Assembly (NCBI RefSeq): GCF_007004655.1
Contig: NZ_ML660099.1
Coordinates: 62,001 to 126,000 of the forward strand
Length of the DNA: 64,000 bases
Source of the DNA: Exilibacterium tricleocarpae
Lineage (GTDB): Bacteria; Pseudomonadota; Gammaproteobacteria; Pseudomonadales; Cellvibrionaceae
Direction: 5' to 3'
The position numbers and the translations under genes were made by a program. The notes under the pieces are model-generated. The model was not told the origin of the DNA and did not search any database. It saw only the letters and a program-made list of their open reading frames with translations. Positions 1 through 9,056 of this stretch are shown piece by piece (position 1 is the stretch's first letter; the number at the start of each line of letters is the position of its first letter).

Positions 1-513
1 CGCGCCCAGGGCAATATTGCGGCAGCCATCGACGCCTATGAAAGCGCCTGGGAAACGGCACCCAGTGATCTCCTGGGCAGTAAGATTTACGCGTTGCGAA
101 AAACCGGGGAGCCCACCCGGGCCTCCAGCTTCCTGGCCGCATGGCTGGCCGCTTACCCCGATAACATTCGCGCCATCACCCTGCGCAGCGAGGAGAAAAT
201 CGCCCGCGCCGACTTCAACGCTGCTATCAGCGATCTGCAACGCGTGCTCGAAGTACAGCCGAATTCACCTGCGCTGTTAAATAACCTGGCCTGGGCCTAC
301 TATAAAACCGGCAACCCGGAGGCAGTGGCCACCGCCCGGAAGGCCTACGAACTGGCGCCGGACAATGCCGCCATCGCGGATACCTATGGCTGGGTGTTGT
401 TTAAAAACGGCGACCGGCGCACCGCGTTGGACATACTCAGAAAAGCCGCCGCCCTGGCACCGGAAAATCAGGAAATACGGGAACATCTCAAAGCGGCGCA
501 AGCCGGCGGCTGA
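1..513 (+). CDS. TPR-repeat protein, C-terminal part (PrsT-like), 5' truncated by window edge
   Basis: The reading frame is open from the first base of the window and ends at a TGA at 511-513, so only the C-terminal 170 residues are present. They form consecutive tetratricopeptide helices: the segment around LLNNLAWAYYKTGN and the following IADTYGWVLFKNGD match the TPR consensus (W/L, G, Y and A at the usual spacing). TPR proteins are scaffolds for protein contacts. Next to an exosortase A polysaccharide locus the likeliest identity is the large PrsT-type TPR protein that normally sits beside the PrsK/PrsR two-component pair. That name rests on context, because the N-terminus lies outside the window. 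The gene is convergent with the aminotransferase-like gene, with only 7 bases between them. Confidence 0.8.
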   Translation, partial: RAQGNIAAAIDAYESAWETAPSDLLGSKIYALRKTGEPTRASSFLAAWLAAYPDNIRAITLRSEEKIARADFNAAISDLQRVLEVQPNSPALLNNLAWAYYKTGNPEAVATARKAYELAPDNAAIADTYGWVLFKNGDRRTALDILRKAAALAPENQEIREHLKAAQAGG

Positions 514-520
514 CGGCAGT

Positions 521-1684
521 TCAAACCGCGGCGGCGATCACCGCCATCATACTATCGAGATGTCGCTCACTCACACCGGCATGGGTGGGCAGGGTGAGCA
601 GCCGCCCGGCAAACGCCTCGGCGCCGTCGAGAGCATCGTTGACAGTTACCTTTCCTGCCACGCCTGTTACCGCCGGCAACACGTTTACGTACATCGCTGA
701 CGCACCCAGTCCCGCGTCCTGCAATGCTTGCAATAATCGATCGCGCTGGACGCGATGCTCACAAACCAGCGGGTATCTGAGCAGACGACCGCGCCGCGGC
801 GCACCATAGCTCGCCGGCAGGTGGGCGGCCGGGAAGCAAGCCGGTAACTCCCGATCGTAAAAGGCTTCGACCCGGCGCTGCTGCCGCTGGTAATGTGCAA
901 CACAGTGGGATAACCAATTCCGGCGCACAGCGTCGAGGGCATTGATCTGCGACAGCGGGTGAAAAGCCGTCTCTCCCAGTGACAGCAGCGGATTGCGATT
1001 GAGCCAGCAATACAGTCGCGGCTTGAGCAAAATATTGAAAGCTCTGACTTTCAACGGCAACCAGCGAAACGCCTCCGCGGGGCTCAGCAAGGGCTGAATC
1101 GCCGCCGTCAAACCCAGCGACCGCTTCACCCATAACACCCCGCCGCCGAGCAGACTGACCGGTTTGCCGCGCCCGAAGGAAGTCAACACAAAATCGGCGT
1201 CCAAGCCGACACCTGGGAAGGGTTCCGGAAACCATTGGGCGCTATCCTCAACCAACACAATATCCTGTGCCGTGGCAAGCTCGCGCAACTCTGCCATGCG
1301 CTCCCTGATGCCGAGAAAATTTACAGCCACGATTAAGAGGGTGTTGGCGTTGATCGCCTCACGCAGGCGGGACAATCGATACGCGGGGTCCTGCGCGTCG
1401 ATATCAACCAGCACCGGTTGCACGCCGGCGTACTCGGCGGCGGCCACTAAATCCGGACATGCATAACCGGGTAAAATCACTTCGGGGGCATGAATGTGTG
1501 GCTTGCACTGCCGGGCCAACTGCATCGCCAGCGCTAATGCCGAAGTGCCGGAGTCCACCAAGACAGCTTCGTAGCCGTCGACCGCCAGCGCGGCGGCATC
1601 AGCGGCGCGGGCCGGCGCCGGCAAATCAATCGGATTTCCCGCCGGCGGCAAGTCGCCGCGAATCAGCGCGCCGAGGGCTGCCAC
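521..1684 (-). CDS. DegT/DnrJ/EryC1/StrS-type PLP aminotransferase-like protein
   Basis: Fold-type I PLP enzyme of the sugar aminotransferase superfamily, 387 residues. Visible signatures are the VDSGTSAL phosphate-cup segment (about residues 43-50), VEDSAQ with Asp147 in the place that contacts the PLP pyridine nitrogen, and SFGRGKPVSLLGGG with Lys174 where the Schiff-base lysine is expected. Family members transaminate keto-sugars on nucleotide carriers to give amino sugars for polysaccharides. The GTG start lies inside the end of the upstream GT2 gene (22-base overlap), so the two are translated together. The GRGKP context differs from the usual sugar aminotransferase HKN/GEGG motif, so the substrate may not be a standard nucleotide sugar. 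Confidence 0.8.
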   Translation of the reverse strand: MAALGALIRGDLPPAGNPIDLPAPARAADAAALAVDGYEAVLVDSGTSALALAMQLARQCKPHIHAPEVILPGYACPDLVAAAEYAGVQPVLVDIDAQDPAYRLSRLREAINANTLLIVAVNFLGIRERMAELRELATAQDIVLVEDSAQWFPEPFPGVGLDADFVLTSFGRGKPVSLLGGGVLWVKRSLGLTAAIQPLLSPAEAFRWLPLKVRAFNILLKPRLYCWLNRNPLLSLGETAFHPLSQINALDAVRRNWLSHCVAHYQRQQRRVEAFYDRELPACFPAAHLPASYGAPRRGRLLRYPLVCEHRVQRDRLLQALQDAGLGASAMYVNVLPAVTGVAGKVTVNDALDGAEAFAGRLLTLPTHAGVSERHLDSMMAVIAAAV

Positions 1685-2802
1685 ACCGTCATCCGTTTGC
1701 CCGCCAGGAAGCGACAGCAGGCGTCAAACAACGCCAGATTTACCTGTACAAAAAAATAGATGATCTTGGTCACACTGCGACTGCGAAGCCGTTCACTATA
1801 GTGTGCCGCCAGCGCCAATCCATAGAAAACCAGTTGCGCCAACAAAGCCAACTGATAAATGAAACCCTGGTGTGAGACCAGGGCGCTGACTACCAGCAAC
1901 GCCAGTAAAAACCAGGGCACCAGCCATCGCATCAACTTGTGGCTGATCAATTGAAAGGAAAACCAACCGAACTTAAACGGATTCAGCACTTCGGGATGCC
2001 GGCTCAACGCCGTCATGCCGCGAATCACCGTGCGTATTTTGCGTTGATACTCTTTCGAAGGATCCTTGAGGTCCTGGTAGTAACCCAGCACATCGGGGGC
2101 CGTGACCGCCACCATATCCGCCTTTGCACAGTTCAGCGCGGTGTTGAAATCACTGGGGGAGTGAATGTCCCATGCCTGGCAGACTGACTTGCGGGCGGCA
2201 AAAAAAGAACCGCTCAACCCCACCAGGCCGGCCAGACGCGATTCCTGCTGGCGCAACCACATCTCATACTTGACATAAGCGCCCTCGCCGACTACACCGC
2301 CGTCCTTGGCCGTAAAACGGTCTTCACTGGACACGGCCCCGATACGCGGGTCGGCAAAATAGCGAGCCATCTTGGTCAGCGCATCCTTGGGTATTTCGGT
2401 TGCCGCATCCGAAAACACGATAACATCACCTTCAGCTTTTTCAATGGCGGCCAGCTGGGCGTTCTCTTTTCCCAGCCGCTGCTGAGCGCGCACCAATTTC
2501 ACACCGCGCTCGGTATATTCGCGCACGATATCGTCGGTGCCGTCGTCGGAACAATCGGAGGTTACAATAATTTCAAGCCGTTCGGCCGGAAAATCGATAT
2601 CGAGTGCGTTGTCGAGCTTCTGTCGAATTCGGTTTGCCTCGTTGTGCACGGTGATAACCACCGAGAGCGACAACTCCGGGTTATCCCCGTCCGCTGCCGG
2701 CGCAGACCGCTTGCGCCCGGGCAACAATTTCAGCGCAATGGGGTATAAAAAGTAACTGTATAACGATAAAATGGCCAGCGCCCAGAACACGGCAACCAAC
2801 AT
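1663..2802 (-). CDS. Membrane glycosyltransferase family 2
   Basis: 379-residue GT-A enzyme with an N-terminal membrane helix (residues 3-25), a cytoplasmic GT2 domain and about three C-terminal membrane helices (from about residue 280). Motifs: VVITVHNEANRI at the start of the GT2 fold, TSDCSDDGT nucleotide contact, VIVFSDAATEI as the DxD-like metal site, and GLSGSFFAARK in the acceptor loop. The layout of one helix, catalytic domain and several helices is that of processive or lipid-linked glycosyltransferases. The ATG at 2802 follows an intergenic region shared with the divergent GT4 gene at 2927. The acceptor and sugar cannot be read from sequence. Confidence 0.88.
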   Translation of the reverse strand: MLVAVFWALAILSLYSYFLYPIALKLLPGRKRSAPAADGDNPELSLSVVITVHNEANRIRQKLDNALDIDFPAERLEIIVTSDCSDDGTDDIVREYTERGVKLVRAQQRLGKENAQLAAIEKAEGDVIVFSDAATEIPKDALTKMARYFADPRIGAVSSEDRFTAKDGGVVGEGAYVKYEMWLRQQESRLAGLVGLSGSFFAARKSVCQAWDIHSPSDFNTALNCAKADMVAVTAPDVLGYYQDLKDPSKEYQRKIRTVIRGMTALSRHPEVLNPFKFGWFSFQLISHKLMRWLVPWFLLALLVVSALVSHQGFIYQLALLAQLVFYGLALAAHYSERLRSRSVTKIIYFFVQVNLALFDACCRFLAGKRMTVWQPSAR

Positions 2803-2916
2803 AAGTCATCTTCCTTCATCCAGGGAAACACCTTTAGTCATCTCATGTCATGCAATCGTGGTCATAAGACCATAAACAGATAACCACATGTCATGAAGCC
2901 ATAGACAGGGCGTCAA

Positions 2917-2922
2917 TATAAT
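2917..2922 (+). promoter_or_regulatory. Perfect TATAAT hexamer 4 bases before a start codon
   Basis: TATAAT matches the sigma-70 -10 consensus exactly and ends four bases before the ATG at 2927. No Shine-Dalgarno sequence lies in the short gap; the nearest AGGG is about 16 bases upstream. If this -10 is used, transcription would begin at or very near the start codon and the mRNA would be leaderless. No good -35 is visible. A small inverted repeat TGGTC-ATAA-GACCA at 2859-2872 lies upstream in the same divergent region. Confidence 0.35.
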
Positions 2923-2926
2923 TACA

Positions 2927-4039
2927 ATGGCAGATAATAAACCACTAAAGGTCGTACATATCATTTCCGGCGATCGCTGGGCCGGCGCTGAAGCCCAGGC
3001 ATACACCCTGCTGAAAGAACTCGATCGCCACTGTGATGTTCACGTGATACTCATGAACGACGGTGAACTTGCAGATCGGCTGCGAACTTCAGGGCTCAAG
3101 GTGTCAGTGATCGACGAAGCCAAGTATAACAGCTTCAAAATACTTGGCCTATTGATAAGCCGACTGCGCCGCCTGCAGCCGCATATCGTCCATACCCACC
3201 GCCAGAAGGAAAACATTCTCGGCAGCATCGCCAACTTTGTCGGCGCCCGGGCCATCTCCCTGCGCACCGTGCACGGTGCGCCCGAGTTCACCGCCAGCGG
3301 CCGGCAAAAAGTACAGGTACTGGCGGATCGATACTGCGGCAAGTACCTGCAGAAAGCTGTTATCGCCGTCAGCGATGAACTGGCCGCTCAGCTCGGTGCC
3401 CTGTTCCCGCGCCGCAGCATACACACGATCCTCAACGGCATCGACCCAGACGCCGTGCGCAGCGGACTGACCTGTCCCGATTTCAAGCAGTGCCACCCCG
3501 ATGACCGTCATATCGGTATTGTGGGACGGGTAGAGCCGGTAAAAAGGCCGGACATTTTTTTACAGATGGCGAAGCTGCTGCTGCAAGACGCGCCGCAAAC
3601 ATCGTGGCGCTTTCACGTTTTTGGGGACGGCAGCCTGCTGGCGGCAATGAAACAGATGTCACATGACTTGCATATTGACGCACAGGTAACATTCCACGGC
3701 CACCGGCAGGATATCCGCAGCTGCATTGACGCGCTGGACGCCGTGGTCATGCCCTCGGATCACGAGGGCCTGCCGATGACGGCACTGGAAGCCGTCGCCC
3801 TCGGCACACCCTTCTTTTGCCACAAGGTGGGAGGGCTGACAGACCTGCTCGCGCGATATCCGCAATATCTTATTGCCGAAAACCGACCCGCGCGTTACGC
3901 CGAAGCCCTGCGTTTCACCTTGGACGGGCAAGCGGCCGTGCAGTCCTCTCCACAGACGCTCGATGCCGACTACCTCGCGAGCACCAATGGCGCAAAGGTA
4001 TCTGCGCTGTACCACCAACTCACCGGGCGGACGGCGTAA
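2927..4039 (+). CDS. Glycosyltransferase family 4 (GT-B)
   Basis: 370-residue GT-B enzyme. The N-terminal domain opens with VVHIISGDRWAGAEAQ, the glycine-rich acceptor loop typical of GT4. The C-terminal domain contains IGIVGRVEPVKRPDIF (nucleotide-sugar phosphate contacts, Arg and Lys) and SDHEGLPMTALEAVALGTP, the EX7E-type motif of retaining glycosyltransferases. It would add a sugar to the lipid-linked repeat unit at the cytoplasmic face. It is divergent from the GT2 gene and is followed by a 320-base gap. The donor sugar is unknown. Confidence 0.9.
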   Translation: MADNKPLKVVHIISGDRWAGAEAQAYTLLKELDRHCDVHVILMNDGELADRLRTSGLKVSVIDEAKYNSFKILGLLISRLRRLQPHIVHTHRQKENILGSIANFVGARAISLRTVHGAPEFTASGRQKVQVLADRYCGKYLQKAVIAVSDELAAQLGALFPRRSIHTILNGIDPDAVRSGLTCPDFKQCHPDDRHIGIVGRVEPVKRPDIFLQMAKLLLQDAPQTSWRFHVFGDGSLLAAMKQMSHDLHIDAQVTFHGHRQDIRSCIDALDAVVMPSDHEGLPMTALEAVALGTPFFCHKVGGLTDLLARYPQYLIAENRPARYAEALRFTLDGQAAVQSSPQTLDADYLASTNGAKVSALYHQLTGRTA

Positions 4040-4360
4040 AGCGAGCGGCAAGCGAGCGCAGACATCCGCATGGAGAAACCACACAGGAGAATATAAGTGA
4101 CAGCAACAGGGAAAGACTCTTCCTGCAATCGCTTCCGGGCCACTGACTGATCAAGCTACTTATAAGGATACTTACCGGCCTGGTCTGTCAGGCCAGGCGG
4201 GAAACCGGATGTTCACAGTCCAGGGCTGGAATCCGAGCCGGGCGGCCGGATTATTCTACTTGCCATAGGCCCCTGCTATACTTGCGGACCATTAATTGCA
4301 TAACAAATCGGTCAATAGACCAATACCCGCTCACGGGCTTTAAAAACGAGATCACCGGTA
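4040..4360. other. Intergenic region, 321 bases, with a short inverted repeat
   Basis: No credible gene. It contains the inverted repeat GGCCTG-gtctgt-CAGGCC at 4177-4194, which has no T-run and is therefore only a weak terminator candidate for the preceding GT4 gene. A possible extended -10 promoter lies at 4274-4282, ahead of the next gene. Confidence 0.5.
4274..4282 (+). promoter_or_regulatory. Candidate extended -10 promoter (TGC-TATACT)
   Basis: TGCTATACT fits an extended -10 element (TGn followed by a five-of-six match to TATAAT) and lies 78 bases before the ATG at 4361. No convincing -35 is seen, which is tolerated by extended -10 promoters. It would drive the 4361-10443 run of genes, all on the plus strand. 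Confidence 0.35.
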
Positions 4361-5503
4361 ATGTCGAGCATACTTTGTTTTTTTCACTGCGAATCGAATA
4401 CGGGCTACGCCATCCAGCGGCACGAATACGTATTCGCCCATGCAGCTTATAAGATCACGCAGGATTGGGATAAAATCCACTTCGCCTATCCGTCGCTCGC
4501 CAGGGGACAGTCAGACGCCATACCCACGCAGGTATCGAATTTTGCCAAGCTTGATTTTGCCAGTACCGATACCCGCCACCTGCAGGAAATCGAAACCTAT
4601 ATCAGAGATAACCGGATCACCACTGCCATCGGCTTCGACCAACCCGTGCACCGAAAATCCTATAAATATATGCGCAGGGGCGGAGTGACCAAATTTATGT
4701 CGTACTGGGGCGCCCCCATGAGCAGCCTCAACACGGGCATCAAACTGCTGCTCAAGCGCCTGCAGGTCAGCCTTATCAAAGATAAACCGGACCTCTTCGT
4801 ATTTCAGTCACAGGGCATGAGAAAGACGGCCGTCTATGGCCGGGGCATACCTTTCCCCCAAACCTACGTGGTAAGATCGGGGATAAACATCAGCAAGTAC
4901 ATTCCCGATCCGCAGCGCCAAAACCAGCACGTCTACGAACTGTTTGATATCCCCAAAGACAGGAAGATCATTTACTATTCCGGGCATATGGAAGCGCGTA
5001 AAGGCGTGGCGGTCATCGTCAGGGCAGCCGTTGAGCTGGTTGCCAGAATGGGCAGGCAAGACGTGCATTTTCTCTTTTTCGGCAACCAGCCGGGCGAGGA
5101 GAAGGCATTTGACTCTATCTATAAGGGCACCCCGGCCGAAAGTCACATTACCTTCGGCGGTTACCGCTCAGATTTGGAGAAAATTCTACCCAGTTGTTAT
5201 GCCGGCGTACTTGCCACCACCGGTTGGGATTCCTACCCCATGTCCACTATCGAGATCGGTGCATCCGGACTGCCGCTGCTGGTGTCCGATCTTCTCGGTG
5301 TCAGAGAGACGGTGCTCAATGGCAAAACCGGGTTGCGATTTCCCGTGGGAGATCACGTAACCCTGGCCGAGAAGCTCGAATACCTGCTGGACAACGAGCC
5401 GGTCAGGAACAAGTTGGGGGCGCTGGCCAGAAAAAGAATAGAAAGCAAATGCTCGCGAGAACAACAGGTCGCTCGCTTTGTCAATGCACTCGCATCGATA
5501 TAG
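4361..5503 (+). CDS. Glycosyltransferase family 4 (GT-B)
   Basis: 380 residues. The C-terminal half carries recognisable GT4 motifs: IIYYSGHMEARKG, where the Arg-Lys pair contacts the donor diphosphate, and SYPMSTIEIGASGLPLLVSD, the EX7E-like region, followed by VLNGKTGLRFPVGD. The N-terminal half (MSSILCFFHCESNTGYAI) is divergent, as is usual for the acceptor domain. It is the first gene of a same-strand run with the flippase, GT2, SGNH and MBOAT genes, with gaps of 48 bases or less, so it is probably part of one operon. Donor and acceptor are unknown. Confidence 0.85.
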   Translation: MSSILCFFHCESNTGYAIQRHEYVFAHAAYKITQDWDKIHFAYPSLARGQSDAIPTQVSNFAKLDFASTDTRHLQEIETYIRDNRITTAIGFDQPVHRKSYKYMRRGGVTKFMSYWGAPMSSLNTGIKLLLKRLQVSLIKDKPDLFVFQSQGMRKTAVYGRGIPFPQTYVVRSGINISKYIPDPQRQNQHVYELFDIPKDRKIIYYSGHMEARKGVAVIVRAAVELVARMGRQDVHFLFFGNQPGEEKAFDSIYKGTPAESHITFGGYRSDLEKILPSCYAGVLATTGWDSYPMSTIEIGASGLPLLVSDLLGVRETVLNGKTGLRFPVGDHVTLAEKLEYLLDNEPVRNKLGALARKRIESKCSREQQVARFVNALASI

Positions 5504-5550
5504 CCCGAATTTCGACATAGACGTCTGCAATAGCCCCGGGCTGTTTTACC

Positions 5551-7047
5551 ATGACAAACAACAATAAGACCTCACTGATCCAACGCATTCGCTCTGCGCC
5601 CGCCCCCATCATTTATGTAGCGGGCAACCTGTTCAGGCAGATCGTTGGCTTTATCATGCTGCCGCTATATACCCAGTACCTGACGCCATCGGACTACGGC
5701 GCACTCGGTTTGATAGCGGCCACTGTGGCGGTCGCAGAGACCATTCTCGGTGCAAAGCTGGGCCAGGCGGTATCGAAGTTCTACTATGACAGCGACTCGA
5801 AAGACTACCACTCCAGTGTTATCACCGCCGCATTTGTGGTCAGCGGACTGTCGTGTTTTTTGACAGTTGCCCTGATATTCTACCTCTCCGGCAATATTTC
5901 CGATGTACTGTTCAGCGGTATCGACAACAGTTTGCTGGTCAGCGCCTGCGCCGGCCAGTTGTTGACCCAGACACTGGAGTACTACGGCCTGCAGTACATC
6001 CGGATTCAGCAAAAACCCTGGGCCTTCCTGTGGTACAACCTATCGAAGCTGGTCGTGCAACTCACGCTGAATATTCTTGCAGTCGTGGTGTTTGAGTTGG
6101 GCGCGCTCGGGGTGGCATTGAGCAACCTGTTGGCCTCGTCGCTGTTTGCGGTTTTGTTGACCCTGCGCACCGGCAGCATCGTCGGCTTCAGTTTAAATCT
6201 GCAAGTCGCTTGGAAAATGGCAGTATTTAGCTGGCCGTTGTGGTTCGGTGGACTCGCCGGCATCTACACCCATTCGACCAGCAAGTTCTTCATCACCTAC
6301 TTCGATTCCCTGGCCAGTGTCGGTCTGCTGGAGGTAGCATCAAAATTCGCCCAGATTCTGCCGTTGCTGATCTGGACCCCCATCATGTACTACTGGCAAA
6401 CCGAGCGCTTCCTGATTTACAAACAGGACCCGCACTCCGACCGTTTCGAATTGACTTACCGGGTCGTTCTCACGTTAATAGCGGCGACGGGGCTGGCCAT
6501 CTCACTACTGTCCGACCCGGTGATCAGGTTGATGTCGCCGGAGACGTTCCACGGCGCCGGGCAAGCCGTACCGCTCCTGGTGCTGGCATCGATTTTTACC
6601 TGTCTGACCCAGTACAGCGAATTCAGTTTTCTGGCCAAGGATAGAACGGCCATTATCGGCAGGCTGCAATACTTCCTGGCCATCTTCGTCACCTGTATGT
6701 ACCCGCTGTTGATCCCCCCCTACGGACTGGTCGGCGCGGCGGCAGCGCTGGCAATCGCCTCGGGTGCGGTATTCCTTATCTCGGTGTTGGCGGGCAGGAA
6801 GCATGCCGACGCCGGTATTGATTTGACGCACAGCTTGATCATGCTGCTGATCGCGGGCGTCTGCTACTATCTGACGTCGACTCTGGCCGATATGAGCGGC
6901 AGTATGTTTGTCGATATCGCCTGGCGGACCCTGGGGGCGGTCACCGGATCAATACTGATCGCCATGACACTGTTTATGTATCCCGTTTCAAGGAACTATA
7001 TCGTGGAAAAAATGTTGCCCATGTTAAGGCTGCGCAGGGAGCACTGA
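5551..7047 (+). CDS. Wzx-type oligosaccharide flippase (MOP superfamily)
   Basis: 498 residues, almost wholly hydrophobic, with about twelve to fourteen predicted membrane helices. The opening IIYVAGNLFRQIVGFIMLPLYTQYLTPSDYGALGL is the hallmark start of polysaccharide flippases of the MATE/MOP superfamily. The protein would flip the undecaprenyl-linked repeat unit to the periplasm. It sits between two glycosyltransferases in the 4361-10443 run, the expected place for the exporter of a Wzx/Wzy-type system, and a Wzy/ligase-type protein is encoded at 14199-15461. Confidence 0.9.
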   Translation: MTNNNKTSLIQRIRSAPAPIIYVAGNLFRQIVGFIMLPLYTQYLTPSDYGALGLIAATVAVAETILGAKLGQAVSKFYYDSDSKDYHSSVITAAFVVSGLSCFLTVALIFYLSGNISDVLFSGIDNSLLVSACAGQLLTQTLEYYGLQYIRIQQKPWAFLWYNLSKLVVQLTLNILAVVVFELGALGVALSNLLASSLFAVLLTLRTGSIVGFSLNLQVAWKMAVFSWPLWFGGLAGIYTHSTSKFFITYFDSLASVGLLEVASKFAQILPLLIWTPIMYYWQTERFLIYKQDPHSDRFELTYRVVLTLIAATGLAISLLSDPVIRLMSPETFHGAGQAVPLLVLASIFTCLTQYSEFSFLAKDRTAIIGRLQYFLAIFVTCMYPLLIPPYGLVGAAAALAIASGAVFLISVLAGRKHADAGIDLTHSLIMLLIAGVCYYLTSTLADMSGSMFVDIAWRTLGAVTGSILIAMTLFMYPVSRNYIVEKMLPMLRLRREH

Positions 7048-7051
7048 GGCC

Positions 7052-8008
7052 ATGGATATTTCCGTCATTATTCCAGCGCTAAACGAGGCCGCTATCATCG
7101 GCGAAACACTTGCGAATGTGTCCCGGCATATGCCGCAGGATTACACATGCGAAATTATTGTCGCCGATAACGGCTCCACGGACGCCACGGTAGAGATTGC
7201 CAAACAACAGGGCGCGAGCGTGGTCATAGACCCCGGCAAGACCGTCGCCGGCCTGAGAAACCTGGCTTTCCGACAAGCCACGGGCAGTATCATCATTTTT
7301 ATAGATGCCGATGTGATAGTCTCGAAACAATGGGGAGAGCACTTGCCATCGTACTACCAGCGCCTGCAAGACGAGCCCAAAATCGTCTGCGGTTCGCGCT
7401 GCCTGCCGCGCCAGGACGATAACCTGTACAGTACAGTCTGGTTCAGTCCGCTGGCACAAAAGGGCGGGGAAAACCCCGGCTATATCGGCACTGGACATAT
7501 GATTACCAGCCGGCAACTGTTTCTGGAAGTCGGGGGCTTTCGAGAGGACCTGGTAACCGGCGAAGACTACAATTTTTGTCAGGATGCCGTGCAGGCCGGC
7601 GCGCGGATCTTACTGGCGCCGCAGCTACAGGTATTCCATGAAGGTTTTCCCGGCACGGCCCGGGAGTTTATCGCGCGGGAATCCTGGCATGGTATGGGCG
7701 ATTTTCAATCTATCGCCAGCGTTTTGCAGTCAAAAGTCGCCCTGATGACCGGCTTTTTTTGTCTACTGCATCTGACAGCGTTGATTTGCCTGCTGAGCGG
7801 GCAGCTACTTTTGCTACTGATAAATATCCTGCTGATTCTCTGCATCCCGATTGCCAGCTCTTACATCAAGTTTCAACAGTTCAGCTTGGCTGACAGAGCG
7901 GCAAGCATTTATATCAACTACCTTTATTTCATCGGCCGGACATTATCGATTGTTAAAGCGTTGCGGCAGACGTTAACCGGCCGGGAATCCTCTAAAAGCC
8001 GGTGGTAG
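7052..8008 (+). CDS. Glycosyltransferase family 2 with C-terminal membrane helices
   Basis: 318 residues. Canonical GT2 motifs: SVIIPALNEAAIIGETL at the N-terminus, IIVADNGSTDATVEIA for nucleotide binding, and IIIFIDADVIVS as the metal-binding DxD (IDAD). A hydrophobic hairpin around residues 230-270 anchors the C-terminal part. The start is 5 bases after the flippase stop, so the genes are almost certainly cotranscribed. Specificity is unknown. Confidence 0.9.
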   Translation: MDISVIIPALNEAAIIGETLANVSRHMPQDYTCEIIVADNGSTDATVEIAKQQGASVVIDPGKTVAGLRNLAFRQATGSIIIFIDADVIVSKQWGEHLPSYYQRLQDEPKIVCGSRCLPRQDDNLYSTVWFSPLAQKGGENPGYIGTGHMITSRQLFLEVGGFREDLVTGEDYNFCQDAVQAGARILLAPQLQVFHEGFPGTAREFIARESWHGMGDFQSIASVLQSKVALMTGFFCLLHLTALICLLSGQLLLLLINILLILCIPIASSYIKFQQFSLADRAASIYINYLYFIGRTLSIVKALRQTLTGRESSKSRW

Positions 8009-8048
8009 CTCGGGTTTGAAAGACGTATACATTGATGGAGCAAAACGG

Positions 8049-9056
8049 GTGAAGACCATACGCACACTTCAACCAATACTGTTTATTCTTTTTTGGCTGC
8101 TGGCCGCTGAGCTGGTCCTGGAGTTTCGGCACTACAAAAAAGGGTTCAACACACCGATATTCGGCCAGGCACAGGGAGACAACCTGCAACCTGCCACGGC
8201 GCCCCAACACGGTCCGACGCCGGAATTCCCGTTTCGAAGCCACTTTGTCAACACCGAGGACGCAACCCGCCCCACCGTCTGGTTCGCCTCCGCCAGTTAC
8301 GCCGAGCATATCTCGTTCCCCGTCGACAGTATTTTCCCCACCATAGCCTGCACCCTGGCGAACTGCACCCCGTTAAATGCCTCGCGCGCGGGGATATCAA
8401 TTCGCCAGAATATCGATGATCTGCAACAGTTCGGCCAACAGTTTACACCTGACTTTGTCATTCTCTATCAAATGAGTGGCGACGTCCTGGCGCTGCAAAA
8501 GCTCGATGCCAGCATCGATACAGGCGTGCCATCGCCCACATCGGAGCAGACATCAATCATCGAGACTATTCGGAATAAACTGGCGAGATTCAGCTCGCAT
8601 ATCCACCTGAAAGAATACCTGGGCGGCACCATCAAACTTAACGGGCCGTTAAAAGCGTCGCTGTCGGCACACCAGATAAGCGAGTTTGAAAAACTGGTAA
8701 ATACCTTTGTCGACCGGGCAGAGGCGCTACAGGCAACCCCGGTGCTGGCGACCTTCGCCACCATGTATTCCGCCGACAACGTTCACCAGATGCCCTACGG
8801 CATTCGCACTTCATTTATGCGCTACGGCAACAAGCTGTCCATTGAGGGCTGGGTCAATGCCATATCCGTCTTAAATGACAGTCTGCGCAAGGTAGCGGCA
8901 CAGAGAAATATCCCCATCGTGGACCTGGAACCACTGATGACCGGAAAAACGGAGTTATTCGTCGACTATGTGCACTTCAACAAACAAGGGCATCAGCTTA
9001 TCGGTCGCACCCTGGCGCAATCACTGTCTTTGATGGAGAGGAATGATGGTATTTAA
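8049..9056 (+). CDS. SGNH-hydrolase-like membrane-anchored protein, partner of MBOAT
   Basis: 335 residues from the GTG at 8049, chosen because GGAG sits 8 bases upstream; a TTG at 8016 would add 11 residues but has no clear ribosome site. One N-terminal membrane helix (PILFILFWLLAAELVLEF) is followed by a periplasmic domain. The C-terminal DYVHFNKQGHQLIG is the block V Asp-x-x-His of SGNH/GDSL enzymes. The N-terminal nucleophile block is weaker (WFASASYAEH in place of GDSL). The gene overlaps the MBOAT gene by 14 bases, and such pairs act like AlgJ/AlgX with AlgI, the SGNH protein moving acyl groups onto the polysaccharide. Whether the Ser is catalytic needs a structural alignment. Confidence 0.7.
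   Translation: MKTIRTLQPILFILFWLLAAELVLEFRHYKKGFNTPIFGQAQGDNLQPATAPQHGPTPEFPFRSHFVNTEDATRPTVWFASASYAEHISFPVDSIFPTIACTLANCTPLNASRAGISIRQNIDDLQQFGQQFTPDFVILYQMSGDVLALQKLDASIDTGVPSPTSEQTSIIETIRNKLARFSSHIHLKEYLGGTIKLNGPLKASLSAHQISEFEKLVNTFVDRAEALQATPVLATFATMYSADNVHQMPYGIRTSFMRYGNKLSIEGWVNAISVLNDSLRKVAAQRNIPIVDLEPLMTGKTELFVDYVHFNKQGHQLIGRTLAQSLSLMERNDGI

Noticed and set aside
4177-4194. Rho-independent terminator
   Set aside because: Stem of six base pairs and no T-run; kept only as part of the intergenic note.
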